Of a DNA stretch of 64,000 nucleotides, positions 17,255-24,980 are shown in pieces; positions within the stretch are counted from its first letter, which is position 1; every line of letters starts with the position of its first letter. The stretch spans positions 496,001 to 560,000 of the forward strand of contig NZ_JRQQ01000002.1 of assembly GCF_001625325.1 (NCBI RefSeq), read 5' to 3'. Made by a program: the position numbers and the translations under genes. Source of the stretch: Croceicoccus estronivorus. GTDB lineage: Bacteria > Pseudomonadota > Alphaproteobacteria > Sphingomonadales > Sphingomonadaceae. The notes beneath the pieces are model-generated. The model saw nothing but the letters and a program-made list of their open reading frames with translations. It did no database searches and had not been told where the DNA came from.

Positions 17255-17299
17255 AAAGCCCGCGTGAATCACGAAATTTCCGTGAATCACGCGGGCTTT
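17255..17299. terminator. Hairpin between tRNA-Pro and the convergent ppa gene
   Basis: Two 19-nt arms (17255-17273 and 17281-17299) are complementary except for one A/A mismatch, with a 7-nt loop AAATTTC. The arms end in AAAG and CTTT, so it could work in both directions, ending tRNA-Pro from one side and ppa from the other. A small 6-bp hairpin GCATGG/CCATGC lies just before it (17234-17248). Confidence 0.65.
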
Positions 17300-17363
17300 G
17301 GACTTTTGGTGAAGCTGACCGGCAAGTCAGGCAGGTTTCATCGCCGCAAACGAAGGTTCACTA

Positions 17364-17969
17364 TCACTTCTTCGCGGCGCGATAGGCTTGGAACGCTTCG
17401 GTCAACATCGCCTGTGCTTCTTTGGGCCCGCTGAATCCGTTCAGTTCCACTGTTTTGCGGCCTGCCGGCAATTGTTTGTAAATGCGATAAAATGCCTCGA
17501 TACGCTGGCGCTCGATTTCCGGCAGATCATCCAGCGATTTGATCCCGTCATATGTCGGGTCGATTTTGGATGCCGGGACGGCAATGATCTTGTCATCCTG
17601 CTCCCCGCCATCGATCATGTGCAGCACCCCGATCGCCCGCACCTTGATCACCGCACCGGGAACGATGGGCTCCCTGCTGAACACCATACCGTCGAGCGGA
17701 TCGCCATCACCCCCAAGAGAAGAAGGGATGGACCCGTAATTCGCAGGATAGACGACTGGCATCGACTGGTAGCGATCAACAACAATGTATCCGTAATCGG
17801 GATCGATTTCGTATTTCGTAAAACTGCCTGCGGGTATCTCGATGACAGTAAAGAATTCATCGCCCTGCTCCGGCTGCGGATAGTCGAACGGATGCAACTG
17901 TTCGGCCATCGCCGCAGGCGCCAGGCCGAGGGACATGATCGCCGCCGCAACGGCAATACCAATCTTCAT
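17364..17969 (-). CDS. ppa: Exported soluble (family I) inorganic pyrophosphatase
   Basis: 201 residues. Residues 1-22 form a classic Sec signal peptide (MKIGIAVAAAIMSLGLAP ending AMA), so the enzyme should act in the periplasm. The catalytic set of family I pyrophosphatase looks intact: TKYEID (Lys and Glu), VVDRY (Arg), YPANYGSIP (Tyr), DGDPLD (metal Asp), DGGEQDDKI (two Asp and Lys), and YRIYKQLPAGR (Tyr-Lys). Cytoplasmic PPases lack a signal peptide, so this is either a second, exported copy or an unusual localisation. Convergent with the tRNA-Pro terminator hairpin. Confidence 0.93.
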   Translation of the reverse strand: MKIGIAVAAAIMSLGLAPAAMAEQLHPFDYPQPEQGDEFFTVIEIPAGSFTKYEIDPDYGYIVVDRYQSMPVVYPANYGSIPSSLGGDGDPLDGMVFSREPIVPGAVIKVRAIGVLHMIDGGEQDDKIIAVPASKIDPTYDGIKSLDDLPEIERQRIEAFYRIYKQLPAGRKTVELNGFSGPKEAQAMLTEAFQAYRAAKK

Positions 17970-18109
17970 GAGAACAACTCCTTCTGCATAAAATCGAAGG
18001 AGCCGCGCCTAATAATGACATATGACACGCGCGTGAAACAAACCGCCCTGGCACCCGGCATCAGCCACCTGGAGGCTCTCAAAGCAATCCGGTTTCCTAC
18101 ATGAACCTA

Positions 18110-18141
18110 TATGGTTATTTAATGACGCCCAATAAACCATA
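18110..18141 (+). promoter_or_regulatory. Hairpin just upstream of the holin-like gene
   Basis: TATGGTT (18110-18116) and AACCATA (18135-18141) form 7-bp arms around an 18-nt AT-rich spacer, ending 15 nt before the ATG. It could be an operator or a leader hairpin affecting the AAAGGA ribosome-binding site. No known regulator is implied. Confidence 0.3.
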
Positions 18142-18156
18142 AAAGGACATGCAAAG

Positions 18157-18570
18157 ATGGCCATCCTCGAAACGCTCGCAGGACCGATTGCCTCGATCAT
18201 CGACAAAGTCATACCAGACAAGGACGCTCGGGAGCGGGCCAAGCTGGAGCTCATCAAGCTGCAAGGCTCGCAGGAACTCGAAACGATTCAGGCCCGGCTG
18301 TCCGCGATCGTGGCAGAAGCGCATTCCACCGATGCCTGGACCAGCCGTGCAAGACCCAGCTTTCTCTATGTCATGTACATCATGATTCTGTGGTCCATTC
18401 CCATGGGCTTGCTGGCCGCTCTCCGACCGGAAACCGCCGGAGCCATCGCGGGTGGCATGAATGCCTATCTCAACGGACTGCCCGAACCGCTCTATGCGCT
18501 CTTCGGGACCGGCTATCTCGGCTACACGGCTGCCCGGCAATGGGGGAAAGCGAAAGGCGTCGACAAATAG
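18157..18570 (+). CDS. Holin-like protein (gene-transfer-agent / 3TM holin type)
   Basis: 137 residues. A helical charged N-terminal part (PDKDARERAKLELIKLQGSQELETIQARLSAIVAEAHSTDAW) is followed by SRARPSFLYVMYIMILWSIPMGLLAAL (helix about 67-90) and a second hydrophobic stretch (LPEPLYALFGTGYLGYTAARQWGK). The TDAWTSRARPSFLY block is the signature of the GTA holin/3TM holin family as I remember it. Holins form membrane holes that release endolysin. No lysin, capsid or portal gene is next to it; it stands alone between ppa and aroQ. AAAGGA precedes the ATG. Confidence 0.8.
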   Translation: MAILETLAGPIASIIDKVIPDKDARERAKLELIKLQGSQELETIQARLSAIVAEAHSTDAWTSRARPSFLYVMYIMILWSIPMGLLAALRPETAGAIAGGMNAYLNGLPEPLYALFGTGYLGYTAARQWGKAKGVDK

Positions 18571-18619
18571 GCGACGCCACCGCTATGCCGCCCCGCGTAT
18601 CACTCAACGCGGGGCACCC

Positions 18620-19057
18620 ATGGCTAATCCTGTCGTTTACGTCCTCAATGGGCCGAACCTGAATCTGCTCGGCACGCGCGAGCCGGAAATCTACGGCTCC
18701 GACACGCTGGACGATATTGCCGGAATGCTGGAGGATCGAGCGCGTGATCTGGAGCTGGAAGTCGAAGTACGCCAGTCCAATCATGAAGGCCATCTGATCG
18801 ACTGGATGCATGAAGCTCAGGCGGAAGAGGCCAAAGCGATTCTGCTCAACGCAGGTGCTTACACGCATACCTCGATCGCGCTTTACGATGCGATCAAGGC
18901 AATACGCACACCAGTAATCGAGGTCCACTTGTCCGACCCATTGCAGCGCGAAGCGTTCCGTCATGTGAGCTATGTCGGCATGGCTGCGGTCGATTGCGTG
19001 GCCGGCCACGGTGCAAAAAGTTACCTTATCGCCTTGGAAAAAGCTGCAAATCTCTAG
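18620..19057 (+). CDS. aroQ: 3-dehydroquinate dehydratase, type II
   Basis: 145 residues, normal for the dodecameric type II enzyme of the shikimate pathway. Signatures: VLNGPNLNLLGTREPEIYG with catalytic Arg and Tyr, RQSNHEGHLIDWMHEA, NAGAYTHTSIALYDAI, VEVHLSDP-like IEVHLSDP and FRHVSYVG. The ATG at 18620 is preferred over upstream in-frame starts since homology begins at VYVLNGPN. It is 50 nt after the holin-like gene and 103 nt before accB on the same strand; aroQ-accB-accC is a common order. Confidence 0.96.
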   Translation: MANPVVYVLNGPNLNLLGTREPEIYGSDTLDDIAGMLEDRARDLELEVEVRQSNHEGHLIDWMHEAQAEEAKAILLNAGAYTHTSIALYDAIKAIRTPVIEVHLSDPLQREAFRHVSYVGMAAVDCVAGHGAKSYLIALEKAANL

Positions 19058-19160
19058 TCTCGTTTAAACCTGTACGGGGATTTTCCGGGCTCCCCCCTTG
19101 CCAGCAACGCCGCCCCGCCGCATAGCGACCGGCAGAACTGCAACGAGGTAAGAGGGACGC

Positions 19161-19655
19161 ATGGCCGAATCCAAAGGTTCCGCCACCAGCCGCGACAGCG
19201 GCATGAGAGTAGACAGCAAGCTGGTTCGTGAACTGGCGGAATTGCTGGGCGAAACCGGGCTGACGGAAATCGAGGTTGAAGACGGCGAACGCAAGATCAA
19301 GGTCTCGCGTGCTGCTGTAGCTGCACCTGCGACTCAATTCGTTGCCCCTGCTGCTGCGGCCCCTGCCGTTGCGTCTGCTCCCGCAGCAGAAGCTCCGGCT
19401 GCGGCCGAACCGGCGATTGATGCCAATGCCGTAAAATCGCCCATGGTCGGGACGGTCTACCTTTCGCCCGAGCCCAGCGCCGCTCCGTTCGTCAGCGTTG
19501 GCAGCCAGGTCAAGGCCGGTGAAACCCTTCTGATCGTCGAAGCGATGAAGGTCATGAACCCGATTACCGCGCCGGCATCAGGCACGGTGAAAGCGATCCT
19601 CGTCGAAAACGCGCAGCCGGTCGAATTCGATCAGCCGCTGATCGTGGTCGGCTGA
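19161..19655 (+). CDS. accB: Acetyl-CoA carboxylase biotin carboxyl carrier protein
   Basis: 164 residues. N-terminal segment [36 protein letters not shown], then a flexible Ala/Pro linker (about 52-88), then the biotinyl domain with [15 protein letters not shown] and the target motif VEAMKVMN, biotinylated at Lys130. Carries the carboxyl group in the first step of fatty acid synthesis. AGAGGG precedes the ATG. accC starts 15 nt downstream. Confidence 0.97.
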   Translation: MAESKGSATSRDSGMRVDSKLVRELAELLGETGLTEIEVEDGERKIKVSRAAVAAPATQFVAPAAAAPAVASAPAAEAPAAAEPAIDANAVKSPMVGTVYLSPEPSAAPFVSVGSQVKAGETLLIVEAMKVMNPITAPASGTVKAILVENAQPVEFDQPLIVVG

Positions 19656-19670
19656 GGCGGCTGGCGTCCG

Positions 19671-21023
19671 ATGGCCATTTCTCGTCTGCTGATTGCCAAT
19701 CGCGGTGAGATCGCACTGCGAATTCACCGCGCCGCCCATGAAATGGGGATCGAAACGATCGCGGTGCATTCCACCGCCGATGCCGATGCCATGCATGTCC
19801 GGCTCGCCGATTCAGCTGTTTGCATTGGCCCACCGGCTGCATCCGACAGCTATCTGAATATCGCGGCGATCATTTCCGCCGCCGAAATCACACACGCCGA
19901 TGCGATTCATCCGGGCTATGGCTTCCTGTCGGAAAACGCCAAGTTCGCTGAAATCGTCGAAGCGCACGATATTGCCTGGATTGGCCCGAAACCGGAACAT
20001 ATCCGGACAATGGGCGACAAGGTCGAAGCCAAACGCACTGCCGGTGCACTCGGCCTCCCCCTCGTTCCGGGTTCCGACGGCGCAGTCGAAACCACGGAGG
20101 AGGCGAAGAAAATCGCCGCCGAAATCGGCTATCCCGTGCTGGTCAAGGCTGCATCCGGTGGTGGCGGTCGCGGGATGAAAGTCATTCCCGACGAAGACAG
20201 CCTGGAAAGTCTCGTCAGCCAGGCGAAAAGCGAGGCCAAGGCCGCGTTCGGGGACGATACGGTTTATATCGAGAAATATCTCTCCAACCCGCGGCACATC
20301 GAGTTTCAAATCTTTGGCGACGGCCGTGGCAATGCCATCCACCTTGGCGAACGCGACTGTTCGCTTCAGCGTCGCCACCAGAAGGTTCTGGAAGAGGCCC
20401 CCTCCCCCGTCATTTCGAGCGAAGAGCGGGAGCGGATGGGCGGCATCGTGGCCAAGGCAATGGCCGACATGAGCTATCGTGGCGCCGGTACGATCGAATT
20501 CCTTTGGGAAGATGGCGAGTTCTATTTCATCGAAATGAACACCCGTCTGCAGGTCGAACATCCGGTGACCGAAGCAATCACGGGCATGGACCTGGTGCGT
20601 GAACAGATCCGCATCGCGGACGGCAAACCCTTGTCGGTCACTCAGGATGAATTGCGCTTCAGCGGCCATTCGATCGAATGCCGTATCAACGCGGAAGATC
20701 CGTTCACTTTCGCGCCTTCGCCCGGCGAAGTTACCAGCTATCACGCCGCTGGCGGGATGCACGTCCGCGTCGATTCCGGATTGTATGCCGGTTATCGTAT
20801 TCCACCCTACTACGATTCCATGATCGCCAAGCTGATCGTCTATGGACGTACTCGCGAAGGCTGCATCATGCGGCTGCGCAGGGCGCTGGAAGAAATGGTG
20901 ATCGGCGGCGTAAAGACCTCGATCCCACTCCACGAAGCGCTGATTCAGGAACCCGATTTCCTCAATGGCGACTATTCGATCAAGTGGCTCGAACAGTGGC
21001 TGGCTCAGCGCGAAAACGACTGA
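19671..21023 (+). CDS. accC: Acetyl-CoA carboxylase, biotin carboxylase subunit
   Basis: 450 residues, the standard length. Begins ISRLLIANRGEIALRIHRAAHEMGI; ATP-grasp motifs include VKAASGGGGRGMKVI, YIEKYLSNPRHIEFQIF, GERDCSLQRRHQKVLEEAPSP and YFIEMNTRLQVEHPVTEAITGMDLV. Catalyses ATP-dependent carboxylation of the biotin on AccB. Convergent with the Lrp regulator (93-nt gap). Confidence 0.98.
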   Translation: MAISRLLIANRGEIALRIHRAAHEMGIETIAVHSTADADAMHVRLADSAVCIGPPAASDSYLNIAAIISAAEITHADAIHPGYGFLSENAKFAEIVEAHDIAWIGPKPEHIRTMGDKVEAKRTAGALGLPLVPGSDGAVETTEEAKKIAAEIGYPVLVKAASGGGGRGMKVIPDEDSLESLVSQAKSEAKAAFGDDTVYIEKYLSNPRHIEFQIFGDGRGNAIHLGERDCSLQRRHQKVLEEAPSPVISSEERERMGGIVAKAMADMSYRGAGTIEFLWEDGEFYFIEMNTRLQVEHPVTEAITGMDLVREQIRIADGKPLSVTQDELRFSGHSIECRINAEDPFTFAPSPGEVTSYHAAGGMHVRVDSGLYAGYRIPPYYDSMIAKLIVYGRTREGCIMRLRRALEEMVIGGVKTSIPLHEALIQEPDFLNGDYSIKWLEQWLAQREND

Positions 21024-21116
21024 GCCCTAGCTGGTTGCCGTTCATTTTCCCGAGCGCAGCCTTTTTCGTTACTCTGCCTAATTTTATCCACAGTTTAGAG
21101 TTTTTAACGAAGAAGG

Positions 21117-21581
21117 TTAATCAAGTGGCACGCCCGGCAACTGCTTGGCCGTGCGAATCGTGAGCGAAGTCTTCACGCTGGCGACATTTGGCGCCGGCGT
21201 GAGCCTGCTGGTCAGGAATTCCTGAAAGCTCTGCAAATCACGGCTGACGATCTTCAGAATGAAGTCGATTTCACCATTCAGCATGTGACATTCACGTACT
21301 TCCGCCAATGTCTTCATGTGATCTTCGAATGCCCGCAGATCGGCCTCGGCCTGGCTTTTCAGGCTGACCATGGCGAAAACGGTGATCGCAAAGCCCAGTT
21401 TTGCTGGGTCTACCTCTGCATGATAGCCGCGGATGACACCCGCTTCTTCCAGTGCGCGCATCCGCCGCAGGCATGGCGGCGCAGTCAGGCCGACCCTTTT
21501 GGCCAGTTCGACATTGGTAACACGTCCCTCGGCCTGTAGTTCAGCCAATAGACGCCGATCGATCTTATCGAGAGTGTCCAA
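21117..21581 (-). CDS. Lrp/AsnC-family transcriptional regulator
   Basis: 154 residues. N-terminal winged helix-turn-helix (LDKIDRRLLAELQAEGRVTNVELAKRVGLTAPPCLRRMRALEEAGVI) and a C-terminal RAM effector-binding domain with AEVRECHMLNGEIDFILKIVSRDLQSFQEFL. Such proteins usually sense amino acids and form octamers. It is divergent from a histidine kinase gene; the 213-nt space between them holds two clean inverted repeats. The effector is unknown. Confidence 0.95.
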   Translation of the reverse strand: MDTLDKIDRRLLAELQAEGRVTNVELAKRVGLTAPPCLRRMRALEEAGVIRGYHAEVDPAKLGFAITVFAMVSLKSQAEADLRAFEDHMKTLAEVRECHMLNGEIDFILKIVSRDLQSFQEFLTSRLTPAPNVASVKTSLTIRTAKQLPGVPLD

Positions 21582-21599
21582 CGATATTGCCCTTACTAT

Positions 21600-21617
21600 G
21601 TGCTGTCAGAACAGCAC
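21600..21617. promoter_or_regulatory. Inverted repeat upstream of the Lrp-like gene
   Basis: GTGCTGTCAGAACAGCAC has perfect 7-bp arms around CAGA, centred 27 nt upstream of the regulator start codon. Its place and symmetry fit an autoregulatory operator. It is more GC-rich than classical Lrp sites. Confidence 0.45.
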
Positions 21618-21651
21618 TCCTCCCACCTCTGAGGTACCACATACAAGCATC

Positions 21652-21672
21652 TTAACTAATTAGGATAGTTAA
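21652..21672. promoter_or_regulatory. Second inverted repeat in the Lrp/kinase divergent region
   Basis: TTAACTA (21652-21658) and TAGTTAA (21666-21672) are perfect 7-bp arms around a 7-nt spacer ATTAGGA. It lies about 70 nt from the regulator and 120 nt from the kinase. It does not fit the CtrA spacing TTAA-N7-TTAA. Confidence 0.4.
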
Positions 21673-21794
21673 CAGTGCATGTCCCGCTTTGTGACGCGGC
21701 TAATGCCCGCCATGGCGCAGTTTAGCGAAAGTGATAGAGACTCCAACAACTCAGTCGGTGCGCCTGCAATCGCACTTCAGATAGCCGGAGCTCC

Positions 21795-23564
21795 ATGTAT
21801 TTCGACGATCGCCTTGCCACCGTGTTGCGCACTGGCGTTGGCAGCGATCGCGCGGCACGCACGCAATACAGGCAATTACTCGATCTTCTCGGCACGCTCC
21901 CACCCGATGCTGATGGTATCCTGATCGACAACGCCTACGCCCGTCTCAAGACTCTCTCAGAACAGCTCAAGCCTGCCGAACGGGGCGCGATGATCCGCGA
22001 ACCAGGCGTTCGGCTCACGAATACCCGGCTCATTGCCGCACTGGCCGGCGACGAGGCGGAAGTGACATCCGCGGCCATGGCCGCAGCGCGCCTGTCCGAA
22101 GCGCAATGGCAGGCGCTCATTCCCGATCTCCCGATCGCGGCTCGCGGCTTCCTGCGCCATCGCCGTGATCTCGACGATGCAACCAATGCGACGCTCCAAC
22201 GACTTGGGATCGGGGATCTCGTTCTGCCTCGTCCCGACATTCTCGAACTGTCCGACCTCGAATTGTCCGACGACCTGGCTGCCGAAGACGAAGAAGATGA
22301 CGAGGCAGAACTGGACATCGCCACGCTCGGCTGGACTGCGTCACCTCCCCCTCGTCCACAGCCAGTGAGCGACGATGGCGAAAATCTTGCCATCGGTGCG
22401 CTCGTCCGCCGTATCGAGGCATTTCAACGCGCCCGGAGCAATGGCCACCCTCCGCCATCGCACAGCGGAGATACCCCGCGTTTGCCGCTGGACGATCCGC
22501 AAGAGTCGCGGAACAAATTGCCCGCTGCCTTCGATTTCGCGACCGACACCGCTGGACGAATAAACTGGTGCGATCCTGCGATTGCTCCGATGGCGGTCGG
22601 ACTGGCGCTCATGAACGGGACGACCGACAGCCCGGCCAAGCTCAATCCCTCAGCCATCAGCGCCATGCGTCATCGCCAGCCGCTACGGGGCGCAACAGCC
22701 ACTATCACCGGCGCGCCAGCGATAACCGGGGAATGGCGCATCGATGCTACGCCAAATTTCAGCAGGGAATCCGGGCGCTTCCTGGGCTATTACGGCCGTA
22801 TGCGGAGGCTTCCCGCCCTGCCTGCAACCGCACAACCGGCCACTGACCCCATGGCCGACCGCATGCGGCAAGTGCTGCACGAGCTGCGCACGCCCGTAAA
22901 CGCAATCCAGGGCTTTGCGGAAATCATTCAGCAACAGTTGTATGGCCCCGCCCCACACGAATATCGCGCACTGGCCGCGACAATCGCCAGTGACGCGGCC
23001 AGGATACTTGCCGGGTTTGACGAACTCGACCGCCTCGCAAGGCTGGAAAGCGGTGCGCTGGAACTGGATGAGGGATCATCCGACCTTGCGGCTGTACTCT
23101 CGAAGCTTGCCGGGCAACTCAGCCCCGCCCTGCGGCCGCGCGGAGGCTCGATCAACGTCTGGGGTGCCGAAGACCCCGCCATGGTCCCTCTGACGCAGGA
23201 CGACGCGGAACGGTTGGGCTGGCGCCTGCTGGCGACAGTGGCAGCGGAAGCCAGTCCGGCGGAAGAAATCGACCTGCACGTCGTGCATGAAGGCACCCGC
23301 GTCATGTTCGTGGTCGAACTGCCCGCGAGCCTGGCCGGTGCGTCCGACATCTTTTCGGCCACGCTCCAGGCAGGACAGCGGACAATCAACGCAGGCATGT
23401 TCGGTGCGGGATTTACATTACGGCTGGCAAGGGCCGAAGCTCGTGCCGCGGGAGGCAACCTGTCCCAGGAGGGGGACTTGCTGCGCCTGTCACTCCCACT
23501 CTTGACCCCGCAGGAAGAGCGCCATAGCCAAGATGCCAGAGGTGCGGGCAGCCAGACTGCCTGA
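21795..23564 (+). CDS. Soluble histidine-kinase-like protein with degenerate ATP-binding domain
   Basis: 589 residues with no membrane segment. Residues ~1-140 are helical and resemble DUF2336-type repeats (TRLIAALAGDEAEVTSAAMAAARLSEAQWQALI); an acidic linker follows (about 150-180), then a PAS-like stretch (AAFDFATDTAGRINWCDPAIAPMAVGLAL ... GRFLGYYGRMRR). The dimerisation box is intact, HELRTPVNAIQGFAE with His362. The catalytic domain has lost key boxes: where the N box should be there is GWRLLATVAAEAS with no Asn, and no DxGxG G1 box is visible; only the G2-like GAGFTLRLARAEARAAGG remains. GGAG precedes the ATG. Divergent from the Lrp gene. Confidence 0.82.
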   Translation: MYFDDRLATVLRTGVGSDRAARTQYRQLLDLLGTLPPDADGILIDNAYARLKTLSEQLKPAERGAMIREPGVRLTNTRLIAALAGDEAEVTSAAMAAARLSEAQWQALIPDLPIAARGFLRHRRDLDDATNATLQRLGIGDLVLPRPDILELSDLELSDDLAAEDEEDDEAELDIATLGWTASPPPRPQPVSDDGENLAIGALVRRIEAFQRARSNGHPPPSHSGDTPRLPLDDPQESRNKLPAAFDFATDTAGRINWCDPAIAPMAVGLALMNGTTDSPAKLNPSAISAMRHRQPLRGATATITGAPAITGEWRIDATPNFSRESGRFLGYYGRMRRLPALPATAQPATDPMADRMRQVLHELRTPVNAIQGFAEIIQQQLYGPAPHEYRALAATIASDAARILAGFDELDRLARLESGALELDEGSSDLAAVLSKLAGQLSPALRPRGGSINVWGAEDPAMVPLTQDDAERLGWRLLATVAAEASPAEEIDLHVVHEGTRVMFVVELPASLAGASDIFSATLQAGQRTINAGMFGAGFTLRLARAEARAAGGNLSQEGDLLRLSLPLLTPQEERHSQDARGAGSQTA

Positions 23565-23693
23565 GCCGGACAAGGCATCGGCATCGATTCTATCGAAAAT
23601 GATGCATCAGGTCATTGTTTCTCTGCGGTTTTGAGTCGCCGGGCACTTCCGACAGGTTCGAGATCGCCTCACTCTTGGGACGTAGCCCCATCA

Positions 23694-24689
23694 ATGCGGT
23701 CTATCACCGATCTTCCCGATAGCTCTGCACGGGCGCACTTCGACCCGCATTTTGGCCAACGCTTCATCCTGACAGTCGATACGGAAGAAGAGTTTGACTG
23801 GAACGCCCCCTTTCAACGGAGCGGACATGGCCTGGACCATGTTCCTCATTTGCGTAAGTTCCAGCAGTTCTGCGAAGGCCAGCAGGTCAGCCCGATCTAT
23901 CTTGTCGATTACCCGATCGCGACCTCACCGGCAGCGGTCGAGATATTGCGCGATGCCGTAGCTTCCCAAAAGGCGGAAATCGGCATTCAGCTCCACCCCT
24001 GGGTCAATCCACCTCACACGGAAGATATAAGCGATTTCAACAGTTTTGCAGGCAACCTTCCCGCCGATCTGGAGCGCGCCAAATTCCATGTCCTGCGCGA
24101 TCGAATCATCGCAAGTCTTGGCGTCACACCGCTAATGTATCGGGCCGGACGTTACGGTCTCGGTCCGGGCACCGCCGATCTCTTGCGTGGAGCGGGCATT
24201 GCAATCGACAGCTCCGTGCGCGCGAACTTCGATTATTCCGCGGCCGGTGGTGTCAATTTTCGCGACCACCCCGTTCACCCATACTGGATCGGTGAAGGCC
24301 ACCATCTGCTGGAATTGCCGCTAACCACCGTATTCACCGGGCCGCTACGCCATTTGGGAAGCTGGCTGTATCCCTCGCTTTGGCGGGCACCGACGTTGCG
24401 CGGGGTCATGGCACGTGCCGGCCTGCTCAACCGCGTGCCCCTCACACCGGAAGGCGTGACTGCCGCGGAAGCCATTCGCGGAATCGATGCCGCCCTGGGA
24501 CAAGGCCTCCCGCTGCTGGTCCTGTCCTTTCACAGCCCTTCGCTACAGCCCGGCCATACCCCCTACGTCCAGCACGAAGCGGATGTCGATCGGATGTATG
24601 ATTGGTGGCGGGAAGTGCTAGGCCATCTCAGGCAAAAAGGGGTGCGTCCGACAAGTGCCGCAGGAATTATGTCCGCAGTTGCGGCATAA
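23694..24689 (+). CDS. Polysaccharide deacetylase family protein (WalW-like)
   Basis: 331 residues from the ATG at 23694. NodB-like deacetylase pattern: RFILTVDTEEEFDWN (metal/catalytic Asp region), IQLHPWVNPPH (metal His), MYRAGRYGLGP and late LVLSFHSPSLQPGHTPYV with the second His. It resembles sphingomonad proteins annotated as WalW, whose substrate is undefined. No signal peptide is seen, so action on a cytoplasmic or lipid-linked sugar is possible. It lies 129 nt after the degenerate kinase gene, same strand. Confidence 0.8.
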   Translation: MRSITDLPDSSARAHFDPHFGQRFILTVDTEEEFDWNAPFQRSGHGLDHVPHLRKFQQFCEGQQVSPIYLVDYPIATSPAAVEILRDAVASQKAEIGIQLHPWVNPPHTEDISDFNSFAGNLPADLERAKFHVLRDRIIASLGVTPLMYRAGRYGLGPGTADLLRGAGIAIDSSVRANFDYSAAGGVNFRDHPVHPYWIGEGHHLLELPLTTVFTGPLRHLGSWLYPSLWRAPTLRGVMARAGLLNRVPLTPEGVTAAEAIRGIDAALGQGLPLLVLSFHSPSLQPGHTPYVQHEADVDRMYDWWREVLGHLRQKGVRPTSAAGIMSAVAA

Positions 24690-24725
24690 TCGCACATCGA
24701 ATGCCATTTGAACCACAATGCCCAC

Positions 24726-24754
24726 TTGCCTGATATTGCAACGCGGGCTAGGCC
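24726..24754 (+). promoter_or_regulatory. Putative promoter of the tRNA(CAT)-tRNA-Pro(TGG) pair
   Basis: TTGCCT at 24726-24731 and GCTAGGC near 24747-24753 (16 nt to CTAGGC), followed by a GC-rich discriminator. The -35 begins 45 nt before the tRNA, exactly as for tRNA-Pro(GGG) at 17146. Confidence 0.4.
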
Positions 24755-24770
24755 CCGCTTCGCAACGGTT

Positions 24771-24847
24771 GGGCCTGTAGCTCAGTTGGTTAGAGCTGGC
24801 CGCTCATAACGGCTAGGTCGCGGGTTCGAGTCCTGCCGGGCCCACCA
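24771..24847 (+). tRNA. tRNA with CAT anticodon (elongator Met or Ile2)
   Basis: 77 nt with encoded CCA. Acceptor GGGCCTG/CGGGCCC, D arm GCTC/GAGC, anticodon stem GGCCG/CGGCT with loop CTCATAA, T arm GCGGG/CCTGC. It is not the initiator tRNA, which has three G-C pairs in the anticodon stem and a mismatched first pair. CAT anticodons are shared by elongator Met and the lysidine-modified Ile2; the acceptor GGGCC recalls Ile2, but I cannot decide from sequence alone. Confidence 0.9.
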
Positions 24848-24867
24848 CACCGTTGCAGACATAGGGT

Positions 24868-24944
<77 letters not shown>

Positions 24945-24980
24945 AATCCTCAACAATAACTGAAAAAGAAGCCAGACGGC

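Noticed and set aside
18461-18619. Extended aroQ starting at 18461
   Set aside because: The extra 53 residues overlap the holin-like gene in another frame and precede the conserved NGPNLN start region.
21100-21120. TTAA...TTAA pairs near the lrp gene as CtrA boxes
   Set aside because: The spacing is 9 nt rather than the 7 nt required for CtrA, and the second TTAA belongs to the coding end of lrp.
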